From positions 1 through 9,453 of the forward strand of contig JASHWD010000066.1 of assembly GCA_030044235.1 (NCBI GenBank): DNA of 9,453 bases, in the 5' to 3' direction. The notes beneath the pieces were generated by a model. That model saw only the letters and a list, made by a program, of their open reading frames with translations. It did no database searches and was not told the DNA's origin. How positions within the stretch are numbered: the first letter of the stretch is position 1; each line of letters begins with the position of its first letter. The position numbers were made by a program, and so were the translations under genes. Positions 1-6,171 of the stretch are shown piece by piece. The DNA comes from Candidatus Parvarchaeota archaeon (GTDB lineage: Archaea; Nanobdellota; Nanobdellia; Parvarchaeales; Parvarchaeaceae).

Positions 1-576
1 GCGCCTTATGGTATAGTTTATAACGAATTAACTCAACAAGTTTCAAATCCTTTACCTATAGAAAATTTCTGTACATTCGGAGTTGGATGCGATCAAGTAA
101 CAACTAATTCGAGTGCTATACCCGGAGGTGTACTGGTTCTTAATGATACAAGTGTTGTAGACTTGAATATAGGCGGTTACGACGCAACAGGAGGATATGA
201 AGTTGCGCCGATAAACACGCAAGATTATGGTAATGGGCCGGGAGTTCTATACTTACCGGAAAAGTCTTTGGGTACGTTGTTTACAAAACTCTACCTTTTG
301 AATGAGACCGTTCCGGGCTTTACTAGAATCTTTACCGATGGATTACCTCAAGACACGTTATTGAGTATAGACAATCAAGTCTTGACTAACATAAACGTAT
401 ATGCAATAAACTATACTGCATTAAGTCAGTATAATCTATTAAATCAGTCAGATTACTGTTCAGTTTCGACATCCGCGGTCAACTATTGTGCCAATCTTAG
501 TTATCTTCCGTCAGTGTTCAAAAACAACAGTAAATTACTAACTAGCACGCCTATAAACTCAAGTCCTTCGTCTTAA
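1..576 (+). CDS. Probable C-terminal extracellular domain of oligosaccharyltransferase (AglB/STT3-like), 5' partial
   Basis: The reading frame is open from base 1 to the TAA at 574-576, so the gene starts outside the window and 191 residues are visible. AglB/STT3 transfers a lipid-linked glycan to Asn of N-X-S/T sequons outside the cytoplasmic membrane. The visible part has no transmembrane segment. The stretch around bases 268-417 (SLGTLFTKLYLLNETVPGF, then NINVYAINYT) resembles the STT3 C-terminal globular domain, where a 'lYklYf..g..gFk.vy......vkvyei' pattern is usual. The catalytic WWDxG region would lie upstream and is not seen. The fragment is rich in Asn, Ser, Thr and Tyr and holds eight N-X-S/T sequons, as expected for an extracellular domain. 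It ends four bases before the cytidylate kinase start, suggesting one transcript. Another surface or S-layer protein is the main alternative. Confidence 0.5.
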   Translation, partial: APYGIVYNELTQQVSNPLPIENFCTFGVGCDQVTTNSSAIPGGVLVLNDTSVVDLNIGGYDATGGYEVAPINTQDYGNGPGVLYLPEKSLGTLFTKLYLLNETVPGFTRIFTDGLPQDTLLSIDNQVLTNINVYAINYTALSQYNLLNQSDYCSVSTSAVNYCANLSYLPSVFKNNSKLLTSTPINSSPSS

Positions 577-580
577 TAAT

Positions 581-1141
581 ATGAAAATCATAATATCGGG
601 ATTAACAGCCTCAGGAAAGTCAACTCTAGCAAAAGGTATAAGTGAGGAACTTAACCTTAAATATTTCTCAGCGAGTTCAAAATTGCGCGAAATAATGCCG
701 CCAAAAGACTTCGAATTTTGGGAATCGCAAAAAGGCCTTGATGTTGTAAAGTTTAGACTCAGGAATCTAAAATATGACAGACTGCTAGATGACTACATAC
801 TAAAATACGTTAGCAATCATGACGATTTAGTTTTAGATAGTTGGGTGGCTTCCTGGAAAGTAAACGATGAAAAAACCATAAAGATATACCTAAAAGTAGA
901 TTTAGAGACAAGAGCTTGGAGGGTATCACAGCGTGACAATATGGGATACGGAGAAGCTCTAAAGTTTATGAAAGAAAAGGACAAATTGTCTTCCAAAATA
1001 TATTATACTCTATACAAAATAAAAATAGCGGAGGATATGTTACCTTTCGATTTAGTAGTTAACTCTGCAGCTTTATCGGCAGATAGTCTTAAAAAAGTAT
1101 GCTTAGAATATATAACTAAACGAATGAAAAAGTGGAAATGA
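581..1141 (+). CDS. cmk: Archaeal-type cytidylate kinase
   Basis: Predicted cytosolic (d)CMP kinase that phosphorylates CMP/dCMP to the diphosphate with ATP. The P-loop GLTASGKST is at residues 7-15, followed by the short archaeal layout in which the substrate domain is reduced. The Arg-rich lid appears as ETRAWRVSQRDN at about 109-120. At 186 residues it matches the archaeal Cmk family (about 180-190) rather than the bacterial one (about 225). One oddity is residues 84-92 (VLDSWVASW), where the family usually has a 'vvEGRLAgw' type segment; the Arg-bearing part is changed, so substrate handling may differ. The ATG lies four bases after the preceding stop, so translation is probably coupled. 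Adjacency to Cbf5 is a recurrent archaeal arrangement and supports the call. A general adenylate-kinase-like P-loop kinase is the alternative. Confidence 0.82.
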   Translation: MKIIISGLTASGKSTLAKGISEELNLKYFSASSKLREIMPPKDFEFWESQKGLDVVKFRLRNLKYDRLLDDYILKYVSNHDDLVLDSWVASWKVNDEKTIKIYLKVDLETRAWRVSQRDNMGYGEALKFMKEKDKLSSKIYYTLYKIKIAEDMLPFDLVVNSAALSADSLKKVCLEYITKRMKKWK

Positions 1142-1181
1142 ATTTATTAAAACACTTTGATTATAAGATCACACTATTACG

Positions 1182-2183
1182 ATGAACCTTCCTTTAGAAG
1201 ATATTAAAAAAGAACTTATTGTTGTGTCGGATGAAAAAACAGATGACGCTTATGGTTGTTATCCAGAAAAGCGAGATCTTTCTCAAAGGTTGGATTTTGG
1301 TCTAATACTCTTGGACAAACCACCCAGAACTAGATCAAAAACTGCCGCGGTAATAGCTAAAAACATACTTTCTCCGCTTGGCGTTTCAAAAATAGGCTAT
1401 TCAGGTACGCTTGATCCTAATGTCACCGGTTTGCTCCCTATGGCCATAAACTCTGCAAATAAAGCAATAGCAGTGTTACTTTTTGGAGGAAAGGAATACA
1501 TGGCACTTATGCATTTGCATAATGAGGTAAGCATAGAAAAATTATCTAAGATATTTGAAGAATTTACTGGAAAAATAGTGCAGTTGCCACCCGTCAGGTC
1601 AAGCGTTAAAAGACAATATCGTGAACGCGAAATTTATTACTCAAAAATTTTAGAAGTTGAAGGTAAGGACGTATTGTTTAAAGTAGGTGTAGAGTCCGGA
1701 ACCTACATAAGAAAACTAATACACGATATGGGAGAAAAATTAGGTGTCGGCGCGCACATGTCAGAATTACGAAGAACAAAAGTGTCCAATTTGACTGAAA
1801 AAGACCACTTAGTTACTCTTCAAGATTTGGATGATGCTATGTATTACAGAGACAAAGAAAAAGATGATAGATTCCTGTCATACTGTATACAAAATATAGA
1901 GCGAGGCATAGACTTCTTACCAAAAGTTTACATATCAGACAGTGCTGTCGATACAGTCTGCCATGGCTCTCCTTTAGCAGTGCCAGGCATATCAAAAATG
2001 AACAATTTCGAAACTGGCGAGAGAATATTCTTGTCGACTCTTAAAGGTGAGCTGGTAGGCTTAGGCGATGCAGTCTTATCTTCAAAGGATATAGTGGATG
2101 GTAAGAAAGGACTCGCAATAAAAACAGATAGCATTATAATGAAGCCGGGAACTTATCCTAAGTATACCAGAAAAGAGTTATAA
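1182..2183 (+). CDS. cbf5: Cbf5/TruB-family pseudouridine synthase (H/ACA RNP catalytic subunit)
   Basis: Catalytic subunit of archaeal H/ACA ribonucleoproteins, which convert guide-selected uridines in rRNA to pseudouridine; archaeal Cbf5 can also act on tRNA U55. The catalytic motif GTLDPNVTG lies at residues 75-83 with Asp78 as nucleophile. Other family landmarks are the active-site Tyr106 (KEYM), the QLPPVRSSVKR segment at 134-144, and GTYIRKL at 173-179 with Arg177. A PUA domain occupies roughly residues 245-320. The 333 residues match the usual archaeal length. The conserved 'DKPxGPTSH' motif is changed: it reads DKPPRTRSKTA at 45-55, losing the Gly-Pro and the His. A possible TATA element (TTTATTAA, 1143-1150) lies 35 bases before the ATG, though read-through from cmk is equally possible. 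Confidence 0.9.
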   Translation: MNLPLEDIKKELIVVSDEKTDDAYGCYPEKRDLSQRLDFGLILLDKPPRTRSKTAAVIAKNILSPLGVSKIGYSGTLDPNVTGLLPMAINSANKAIAVLLFGGKEYMALMHLHNEVSIEKLSKIFEEFTGKIVQLPPVRSSVKRQYREREIYYSKILEVEGKDVLFKVGVESGTYIRKLIHDMGEKLGVGAHMSELRRTKVSNLTEKDHLVTLQDLDDAMYYRDKEKDDRFLSYCIQNIERGIDFLPKVYISDSAVDTVCHGSPLAVPGISKMNNFETGERIFLSTLKGELVGLGDAVLSSKDIVDGKKGLAIKTDSIIMKPGTYPKYTRKEL

Positions 2184-2185
2184 AC
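2178..2185 (+). promoter_or_regulatory. Candidate TATA box for tRNA-Pro
   Basis: TTATAAAC is centred about 27 bases before the first base of tRNA-Pro, the usual archaeal TATA-to-start distance. It overlaps the cbf5 stop codon. Because the region is AT-rich the match is suggestive only. Confidence 0.4.
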
Positions 2186-2208
2186 ATTATATTCAATCAC
2201 TTAAAATT

Positions 2209-2282
2209 GGGGTGGTGATCTAACTTGGTATGATGCGGGCTTCGGGGGTCCGTTGTTCTGGGTTCAAATCCCAGCTACCCCA
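2209..2282 (+). tRNA. tRNA-Pro (anticodon CGG)
   Basis: A complete cloverleaf can be folded by hand. The acceptor stem pairs GGGGTGG (2209-2215) with CTACCCC (2275-2281), with one G-T pair and A2282 as discriminator. The D stem is ATC/GAT. The anticodon stem pairs CGGGC (2236-2240) with GTCCG (2248-2252) around the loop TTCGGGG, placing CGG at 2243-2245, which reads the proline codon CCG. The T arm is CTGGG-TTCAAAT-CCCAG. There is no intron and no encoded CCA tail beyond the acceptor stem. It lies 25 bases after cbf5 and 48 bases before the threonine synthase gene. Confidence 0.95.
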
Positions 2283-2289
2283 ATTATAT

Positions 2290-2297
2290 TTTAAATA
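2290..2297 (+). promoter_or_regulatory. Candidate TATA box upstream of threonine synthase
   Basis: TTTAAATA lies in the 48-base gap between tRNA-Pro and the next ATG, centred 37 bases before that ATG. This would give a leader of about ten bases. It would drive the three-gene run 2331-5317. The gap is AT-rich throughout, so confidence is low. Confidence 0.3.
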
Positions 2298-2330
2298 TCA
2301 TGATCCAATATACATTATGTTAAGTCTCTT

Positions 2331-3410
2331 ATGAAATATAGTCTAAAATGTACTTCGTGCGGGTCAATTTACAATTCAAAAAGTAACGCTTATAGGTGTA
2401 ATAAGTGCAACTCTATACTAGAGGTTGACTACAAATACCCTACCGAAATGGATCTCGGTAACGGAGAAATAAAACATTCCAAATACAAGCAACTTTTTCC
2501 GATATCCGGGAAACTTTTAAGTTTAGGCGAGGGTGGGACGCCGTTAATTAAACATAAAATTAATGCTTCTGACCTAATTCTAAAGCTCGAGGCGGACAAT
2601 CCAACTAACTCATTCAAAGATAGAGGTTCATCCGTAGAGATAACAAAGGCCATAGAATTGGGATTTAAGGAAGTTTGCTGTGCATCAACTGGAAACATGG
2701 GGTTTTCTATCGCTACTTATGCTAAAAAATTTGGGATAAAATGCACAATATTTCTTAGTAAAGATGCTAAAATTGAAAAAATAGAAAAAATTAAGAAGGC
2801 TGGAGCGGAAATTGTCGAAGTCAAAGGAGATTTTAACACGGCTTTAGAGACAGCAGAATTATTTTCAAAAGTTAATAATGTGTTTCTATGTGGAGATTAT
2901 CATTATAGAAAAGAGGGACAGAAAAGTATAATTTTTGAAATATTTGATCAATTAGGAAAACTCCCTGACTTTATCTTTTTACCGGTAGGAAATGCTACTC
3001 TATTAGCTGCCATCTACAAGGGGATGAAGGAGCTAAAAAGGCTAAAAATAACAAATAGACAAACTAGACTAATAGCGGTTCAAGCAAAAGGGTGCGATCC
3101 ATTAGTTAGGGCTTACAATCAGCATAAAAAATTAACTTACATGCATTCAACTACAGAAGCAGATGCTATCGCCGTAGGATATCCGACATTTGGTTTTGAA
3201 GGCTTAGAAGCGCTTAGAGAATCCAAAGGATTAGCTTTAAGTGTAAGCGACAGAGAATTAGAATCTGCTCGTAAAGCGTTACATAAATCAAGAGTATACG
3301 CTGAGCTTGGGGGCGTGGCATCGTTCGCGGGCGCTTTAAAAATAAATAAAGTTCATCCATCTTGGTTTAAAGATAAAACAGTAGTATGTCTGATAACAGG
3401 AAACAACTAA
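2331..3410 (+). CDS. thrC: Threonine synthase (PLP fold type II)
   Basis: Predicted cytosolic PLP enzyme converting O-phospho-L-homoserine to L-threonine and phosphate, the last step of threonine synthesis. An N-terminal zinc ribbon uses Cys7/Cys10 and Cys23/Cys26, as in the archaeal and zinc-ribbon form of ThrC. The PLP lysine is Lys96 in NSFKDRG (93-99). The glycine-rich phosphate loop appears as STGNMGFS at about 118-125, and GEGGTPL at 66-72 is another family signature. The 359 residues are normal for this subgroup. A related fold-II enzyme such as cysteate synthase cannot be excluded from motifs alone. Its stop lies seven bases before the thymidylate-synthase-like gene, so it is likely cotranscribed with the base-modification pair. 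No other threonine-pathway gene is in the window. Confidence 0.85.
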   Translation: MKYSLKCTSCGSIYNSKSNAYRCNKCNSILEVDYKYPTEMDLGNGEIKHSKYKQLFPISGKLLSLGEGGTPLIKHKINASDLILKLEADNPTNSFKDRGSSVEITKAIELGFKEVCCASTGNMGFSIATYAKKFGIKCTIFLSKDAKIEKIEKIKKAGAEIVEVKGDFNTALETAELFSKVNNVFLCGDYHYRKEGQKSIIFEIFDQLGKLPDFIFLPVGNATLLAAIYKGMKELKRLKITNRQTRLIAVQAKGCDPLVRAYNQHKKLTYMHSTTEADAIAVGYPTFGFEGLEALRESKGLALSVSDRELESARKALHKSRVYAELGGVASFAGALKINKVHPSWFKDKTVVCLITGNN

Positions 3411-3417
3411 TAAAATT

Positions 3418-4362
3418 ATGGAAATTACTTATACGAGCACGTCTAGAGACTGGTACAATTTAATAAAACTAATTTTTGAAAAGGGAGATGATACCGGGTC
3501 ACGCGGTCTTAAATATAGAGAAATCTTGGATTTAAATGCGATTTTCAAAAACCCAAATGAAATATACATAGATTCAGTAAATCGTAAAACTAATTTACCA
3601 TTTGCGATAACAAATTTAATTGATTTAGTTCTAAATACAAACTTATCTTTAAGTGTAAACCCAAAGCTGCAAGAATTTGTAAATAATCAAACCAGTCGAC
3701 AATATGGAGACTATTCTGAAAGAATTAATCTTCCAAAAGGCAGCCAAATTGCTAGAGTAATAAGTCAACTAAAGTCAGACATTAACACACGTCAAGCCGT
3801 AATAATTATTCATAATCCTTTGATTGAGGATTATTCGTCTAATGATATCGCCTGCACATTAAGCCTTCAATTTTTACATCGTAACGGTAAACTTAATTTA
3901 TTCGTAAAAATGAGAAGCAATGACATGTACTTGGGAAACGTTTATGATACTTTTCAATTTCAAATGCTGCAAAGAGAAATCGCCTCGATTTTAAAAGCAG
4001 ATACAGGAGAATATCACCACGCCGCAGGTTCTGCGCACGTATATTCAACCGACTTTAATAAGATTAAAAAACTAGATGATTTTACTCCGTATTCTGAGTA
4101 CAGAGCTGGTAAGATAACAACGAAATCCTATGAACAATTAGTAGAGGAATATCAAAAAATCGCTTTTATGCTTGGAAGCCAAAATTTAGGAAAAAAGATT
4201 AAGGAACTCGAATCAATAAATGACGAATACCATAAAAGTATGGGTGAGGTTCTTTTAGCATATTACCTTTTGGAAAAAGATCAAAAAGTAGAGGCAAAGC
4301 AAATAGCAAATAAAATAACAAACGAATTTCGCTATTATTTTGCTCGTAGGGGGATTATATAA
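3418..4362 (+). CDS. Thymidylate synthase-fold pyrimidine nucleotide (hydroxy)methylase, dCMP/dUMP hydroxymethylase-like
   Basis: Members of this fold transfer a one-carbon unit from methylene-tetrahydrofolate to C5 of dUMP or dCMP, making a methyl or hydroxymethyl product. The 314 residues keep the active site in order: Arg29 in RG, a YG at 96-97, the TRQ phosphate-binding Arg125, nucleophile Cys146 in IACTLSLQF, MRSNDMYLG at 165-173 with Arg166 and Ser167, and HVY at 207-209. By chance these line up with E. coli ThyA numbering. Where ThyA has Asn177, which recognises uracil, this protein has Asp177 in GNVYDTFQF. T4 dCMP hydroxymethylase also has Asp at the equivalent site. This suggests a cytosine-nucleotide substrate or membership of the phage hydroxymethylase-like clade, and makes it unlikely to be the cell's ordinary ThyA. 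The following gene supports a role in DNA base modification. The exact substrate is inference. Confidence 0.8.
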   Translation: MEITYTSTSRDWYNLIKLIFEKGDDTGSRGLKYREILDLNAIFKNPNEIYIDSVNRKTNLPFAITNLIDLVLNTNLSLSVNPKLQEFVNNQTSRQYGDYSERINLPKGSQIARVISQLKSDINTRQAVIIIHNPLIEDYSSNDIACTLSLQFLHRNGKLNLFVKMRSNDMYLGNVYDTFQFQMLQREIASILKADTGEYHHAAGSAHVYSTDFNKIKKLDDFTPYSEYRAGKITTKSYEQLVEEYQKIAFMLGSQNLGKKIKELESINDEYHKSMGEVLLAYYLLEKDQKVEAKQIANKITNEFRYYFARRGII

Positions 4363-4372
4363 AATATTTCTT

Positions 4373-5317
4373 ATGGATAGTGGACCTCTATCAGAGAGTA
4401 TACCGAAAAGTTTTAATAAAATTAGACTAGATGAATTCTGGAAGTTTTTGTGCGAAAGACAAAGCATTTGGGAACGCAGGTTTGTAGAGAAACTAAAACC
4501 ACCATGGACAAAAGACACGGTTCTTTCTACACAACGCTTTACTAATGTTTATCGCGAATTAGACCCGGGTACTAAATATGCAATCGAAGCTATTTTAGAA
4601 ATAGATGCGCCAAAGGCAGACAAAATATTTAATATAATGATTTATCGCTTGATTGGTCGTTCCGAAACACATAAGGAACTAGGGTTTCAGCATCTTGATG
4701 ATTTTAATCCTAAAAGTATGGAAAAATCACTTTTTGATATAAAACTAAGAGGGCAACCACCATTCACTGCAGCTTACATGGTTAGTGGCTATAGTATGAT
4801 GGGGTCTAAAGACAAGATTATTAATGTTACAAGAATATTTTCCCGTCTTCGTGATAGGTTTCCTGGTTTTTATAAAAAACTAATTAATACAAAAAGTTCA
4901 GAAGAGGCGTATAAAATAATTAAGGAGAACGACGGCTTTGGTAACTTTTTGGCTTATCAAGTATTAGTAGATCTTATTTATCCCCTAAGGGCTTATGATA
5001 ATAAACCGATATTACCTTTTTCTAATGATGACTGGGCTATAGCGGGTCCTGGCGCTAGAAAAGGAATCAAACTGCTTATAAATGCGCCTTCAAAGATAAA
5101 TGAACTAGATGTAATGAGGTGGTTATGTCAAAATCAATCTTCTGAGTTCGAGAGACTTGGCATCGCTTTCCCATATCTTAAAGACAAATCAGGAAAACCT
5201 GTGAAAATCTCTTTGGCAAATATTCAAAATTGCTTATGCGAATTCCATAAATATATAAAAATCAGGGACGGAACGGGACGCGGCCGTAGACTATTTAGTC
5301 CAAGTTCTTCGATTTAG
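4373..5317 (+). CDS. aGPT-pyrophosphorylase / 5-hmdU DNA kinase helical-domain family protein (predicted DNA base hypermodification)
   Basis: This family was predicted computationally to act on 5-hydroxymethyl-pyrimidines in DNA; relatives include phage enzymes that attach amino acids or polyamines to the base. Numbered from the ATG at 4373 (314 residues), the motifs I recognise are ERQSIWERR at 28-36, PPWTKDTVL at 43-51, RFTNVYRELDPGT at 55-67, GFGNFLAYQVLVDL at 188-201, NDDWAIAGPGARKG at 218-231, and IQNCLCEFHKY at 284-294. The tail RDGTGRGRR is basic, which could suit DNA contact. No P-loop kinase is fused. An upstream TTG (4340) in the same frame would overlap the previous gene; the ATG ten bases after that stop is preferred. 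Gene order with a thymidylate-synthase-fold hydroxymethylase matches phage modification clusters. The precise reaction, whether amino-acid transfer, kinase-associated or glycosylase-like, is not determinable here. Arginine codons by hand count are 9 CGN to 12 AGR, against 5 to 11 in cbf5, a weak difference only. Confidence 0.82.
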   Translation: MDSGPLSESIPKSFNKIRLDEFWKFLCERQSIWERRFVEKLKPPWTKDTVLSTQRFTNVYRELDPGTKYAIEAILEIDAPKADKIFNIMIYRLIGRSETHKELGFQHLDDFNPKSMEKSLFDIKLRGQPPFTAAYMVSGYSMMGSKDKIINVTRIFSRLRDRFPGFYKKLINTKSSEEAYKIIKENDGFGNFLAYQVLVDLIYPLRAYDNKPILPFSNDDWAIAGPGARKGIKLLINAPSKINELDVMRWLCQNQSSEFERLGIAFPYLKDKSGKPVKISLANIQNCLCEFHKYIKIRDGTGRGRRLFSPSSSI

Positions 5318-5330
5318 AAATCGTAGAATA

Positions 5331-5338
5331 TTTATAAT
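5331..5338 (+). promoter_or_regulatory. Candidate TATA box for tRNA-Leu
   Basis: TTTATAAT lies in the 50-base gap after the modification gene, centred about 33 bases before tRNA-Leu, predicting a short 5' leader removed by RNase P. It would also serve the SGNH hydrolase gene, for which no separate promoter fits. Confidence 0.4.
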
Positions 5339-5367
5339 AAGGAAAAAACCAAATTAAGTTTATAAAA

Positions 5368-5450
5368 GCAGAGGTAGCGAAGCGGTCAAACGTGTAAGGC
5401 TAAGGACCTTATGGCTCAGGCCTTCGTGGGTTCAAATCCCACCCTCTGCA
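5368..5450 (+). tRNA. tRNA-Leu, apparent anticodon AAG
   Basis: A class II tRNA folds cleanly. The acceptor stem pairs GCAGAGG (5368-5374) with CCTCTGC (5443-5449), with A5450 as discriminator. The anticodon stem TAAGG/CCTTA (5395-5399/5407-5411) encloses the seven-base loop CTAAGGA, so positions 34-36 are AAG (5402-5404), reading leucine CUU. The long variable arm (5412-5425) forms GGC-TCAG-GCC, typical of Leu. The T arm is GTGGG-TTCAAAT-CCCAC. There is no intron. A34 is highly unusual in archaea, which normally decode CUU/CUC with GAG. The leucine call is secure from the variable arm and loop context; the unusual base could be a true difference or a sequencing error. An SGNH hydrolase begins nine bases downstream. 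Confidence 0.9.
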
Positions 5451-5458
5451 CTTATATT

Positions 5459-6127
5459 ATGGCCGAAGGAAACAACGCAAAAACAAATATAATACTTGGT
5501 TTTGGCACAAGCAGTCTTTATGGCGCTTGGGATGAACAAGGGGGTTGGTTTGAGAGACTTAGGACTTACTATGATTCAAAATACGCTTCAGACCAGTCAT
5601 ATTATTCGATTTTTTATAATCTAGGAATAGCTGGAAACACGACTTCCGACATTTTAAAACGGTTTCGTGCAGAAAGTAGTCAAAGGAGTAGCAAGATCAA
5701 ATCGGAAAATATCGTTATTTTTGACCTTGGAAAAAATGATGCCGCATTATTAATAGAATCAAATAGAAACAGGGTGCCGCCGCAAAAATTTGCTGATAAC
5801 ATTAGAAAACTTTGTGCCCTCTCATCGAAGATATCCTCGACCACATTATTTCTAGGTATTCTACCACTAGTCCAAGACGCCGGGGCAGAATATATGAAAT
5901 GGACACCTGATTTATACTATAGCAAGAAAAACATATTCGAATATGACAAGATACTGGAGCAAATATCTAAAACCGTAGGCGCGGGTTATATAGATTTAAA
6001 AAAAGCCTTTGCAGATCAAAAGCCAGATAAAGTTTTAGAGGATGGACTTCATATGAACTCATTGGGACACGAGATAGTATCAAAAACCGTAATAGCCTTC
6101 CTATCAAAAAACAGGATTTTAGGGTAA
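5459..6127 (+). CDS. SGNH/GDSL-family hydrolase (esterase/lipase-like)
   Basis: Predicted serine hydrolase of the SGNH fold, acting on an unknown ester (lipid, acylated sugar or similar). Four family blocks are visible in the 222 residues. Block I is FGTSSLYG at about 15-22 with Ser18 as nucleophile. Block II is LGIAGNTTSD with its Gly. Block III is DLGKNDA with the Asn. Block V is DGLHMNSLGH with the catalytic Asp and His. The usual GDS Asp is Thr17, a change seen in other 'FG(T/A)S' members, so activity is still likely. There is no signal peptide or membrane segment, so it is probably cytosolic. The start is the ATG at 5459; longer forms would run back into tRNA-Leu. With only eight bases between tRNA and ATG, the messenger likely arises by processing of a joint transcript. 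Confidence 0.8.
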   Translation: MAEGNNAKTNIILGFGTSSLYGAWDEQGGWFERLRTYYDSKYASDQSYYSIFYNLGIAGNTTSDILKRFRAESSQRSSKIKSENIVIFDLGKNDAALLIESNRNRVPPQKFADNIRKLCALSSKISSTTLFLGILPLVQDAGAEYMKWTPDLYYSKKNIFEYDKILEQISKTVGAGYIDLKKAFADQKPDKVLEDGLHMNSLGHEIVSKTVIAFLSKNRILG

Positions 6128-6139
6128 AAATAAGATAAA

Positions 6140-6147
6140 TATAAATA
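6140..6147 (+). promoter_or_regulatory. TATA box for the eL21-rpoF-DUF655 operon
   Basis: TATAAATA is centred 28 bases before the eL21 ATG and sits in an A-rich stretch. This spacing predicts a leaderless or near-leaderless transcript, common in archaea. The same geometry is seen for the minus-strand kinase gene in this window. Confidence 0.55.
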
Positions 6148-6171
6148 CTCGAGATTTGATATCATATAGAT

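Noticed and set aside
4340..4372. TTG start extending the modification protein by 11 residues and overlapping the previous gene
   Set aside because: The ATG at 4373 lies ten bases after the previous stop, and the family motifs begin well after it, so nothing supports the extension.
5411..5458. Start of the SGNH hydrolase frame inside tRNA-Leu
   Set aside because: The added residues are translated tRNA sequence with no family similarity; the ATG at 5459 fits the domain.
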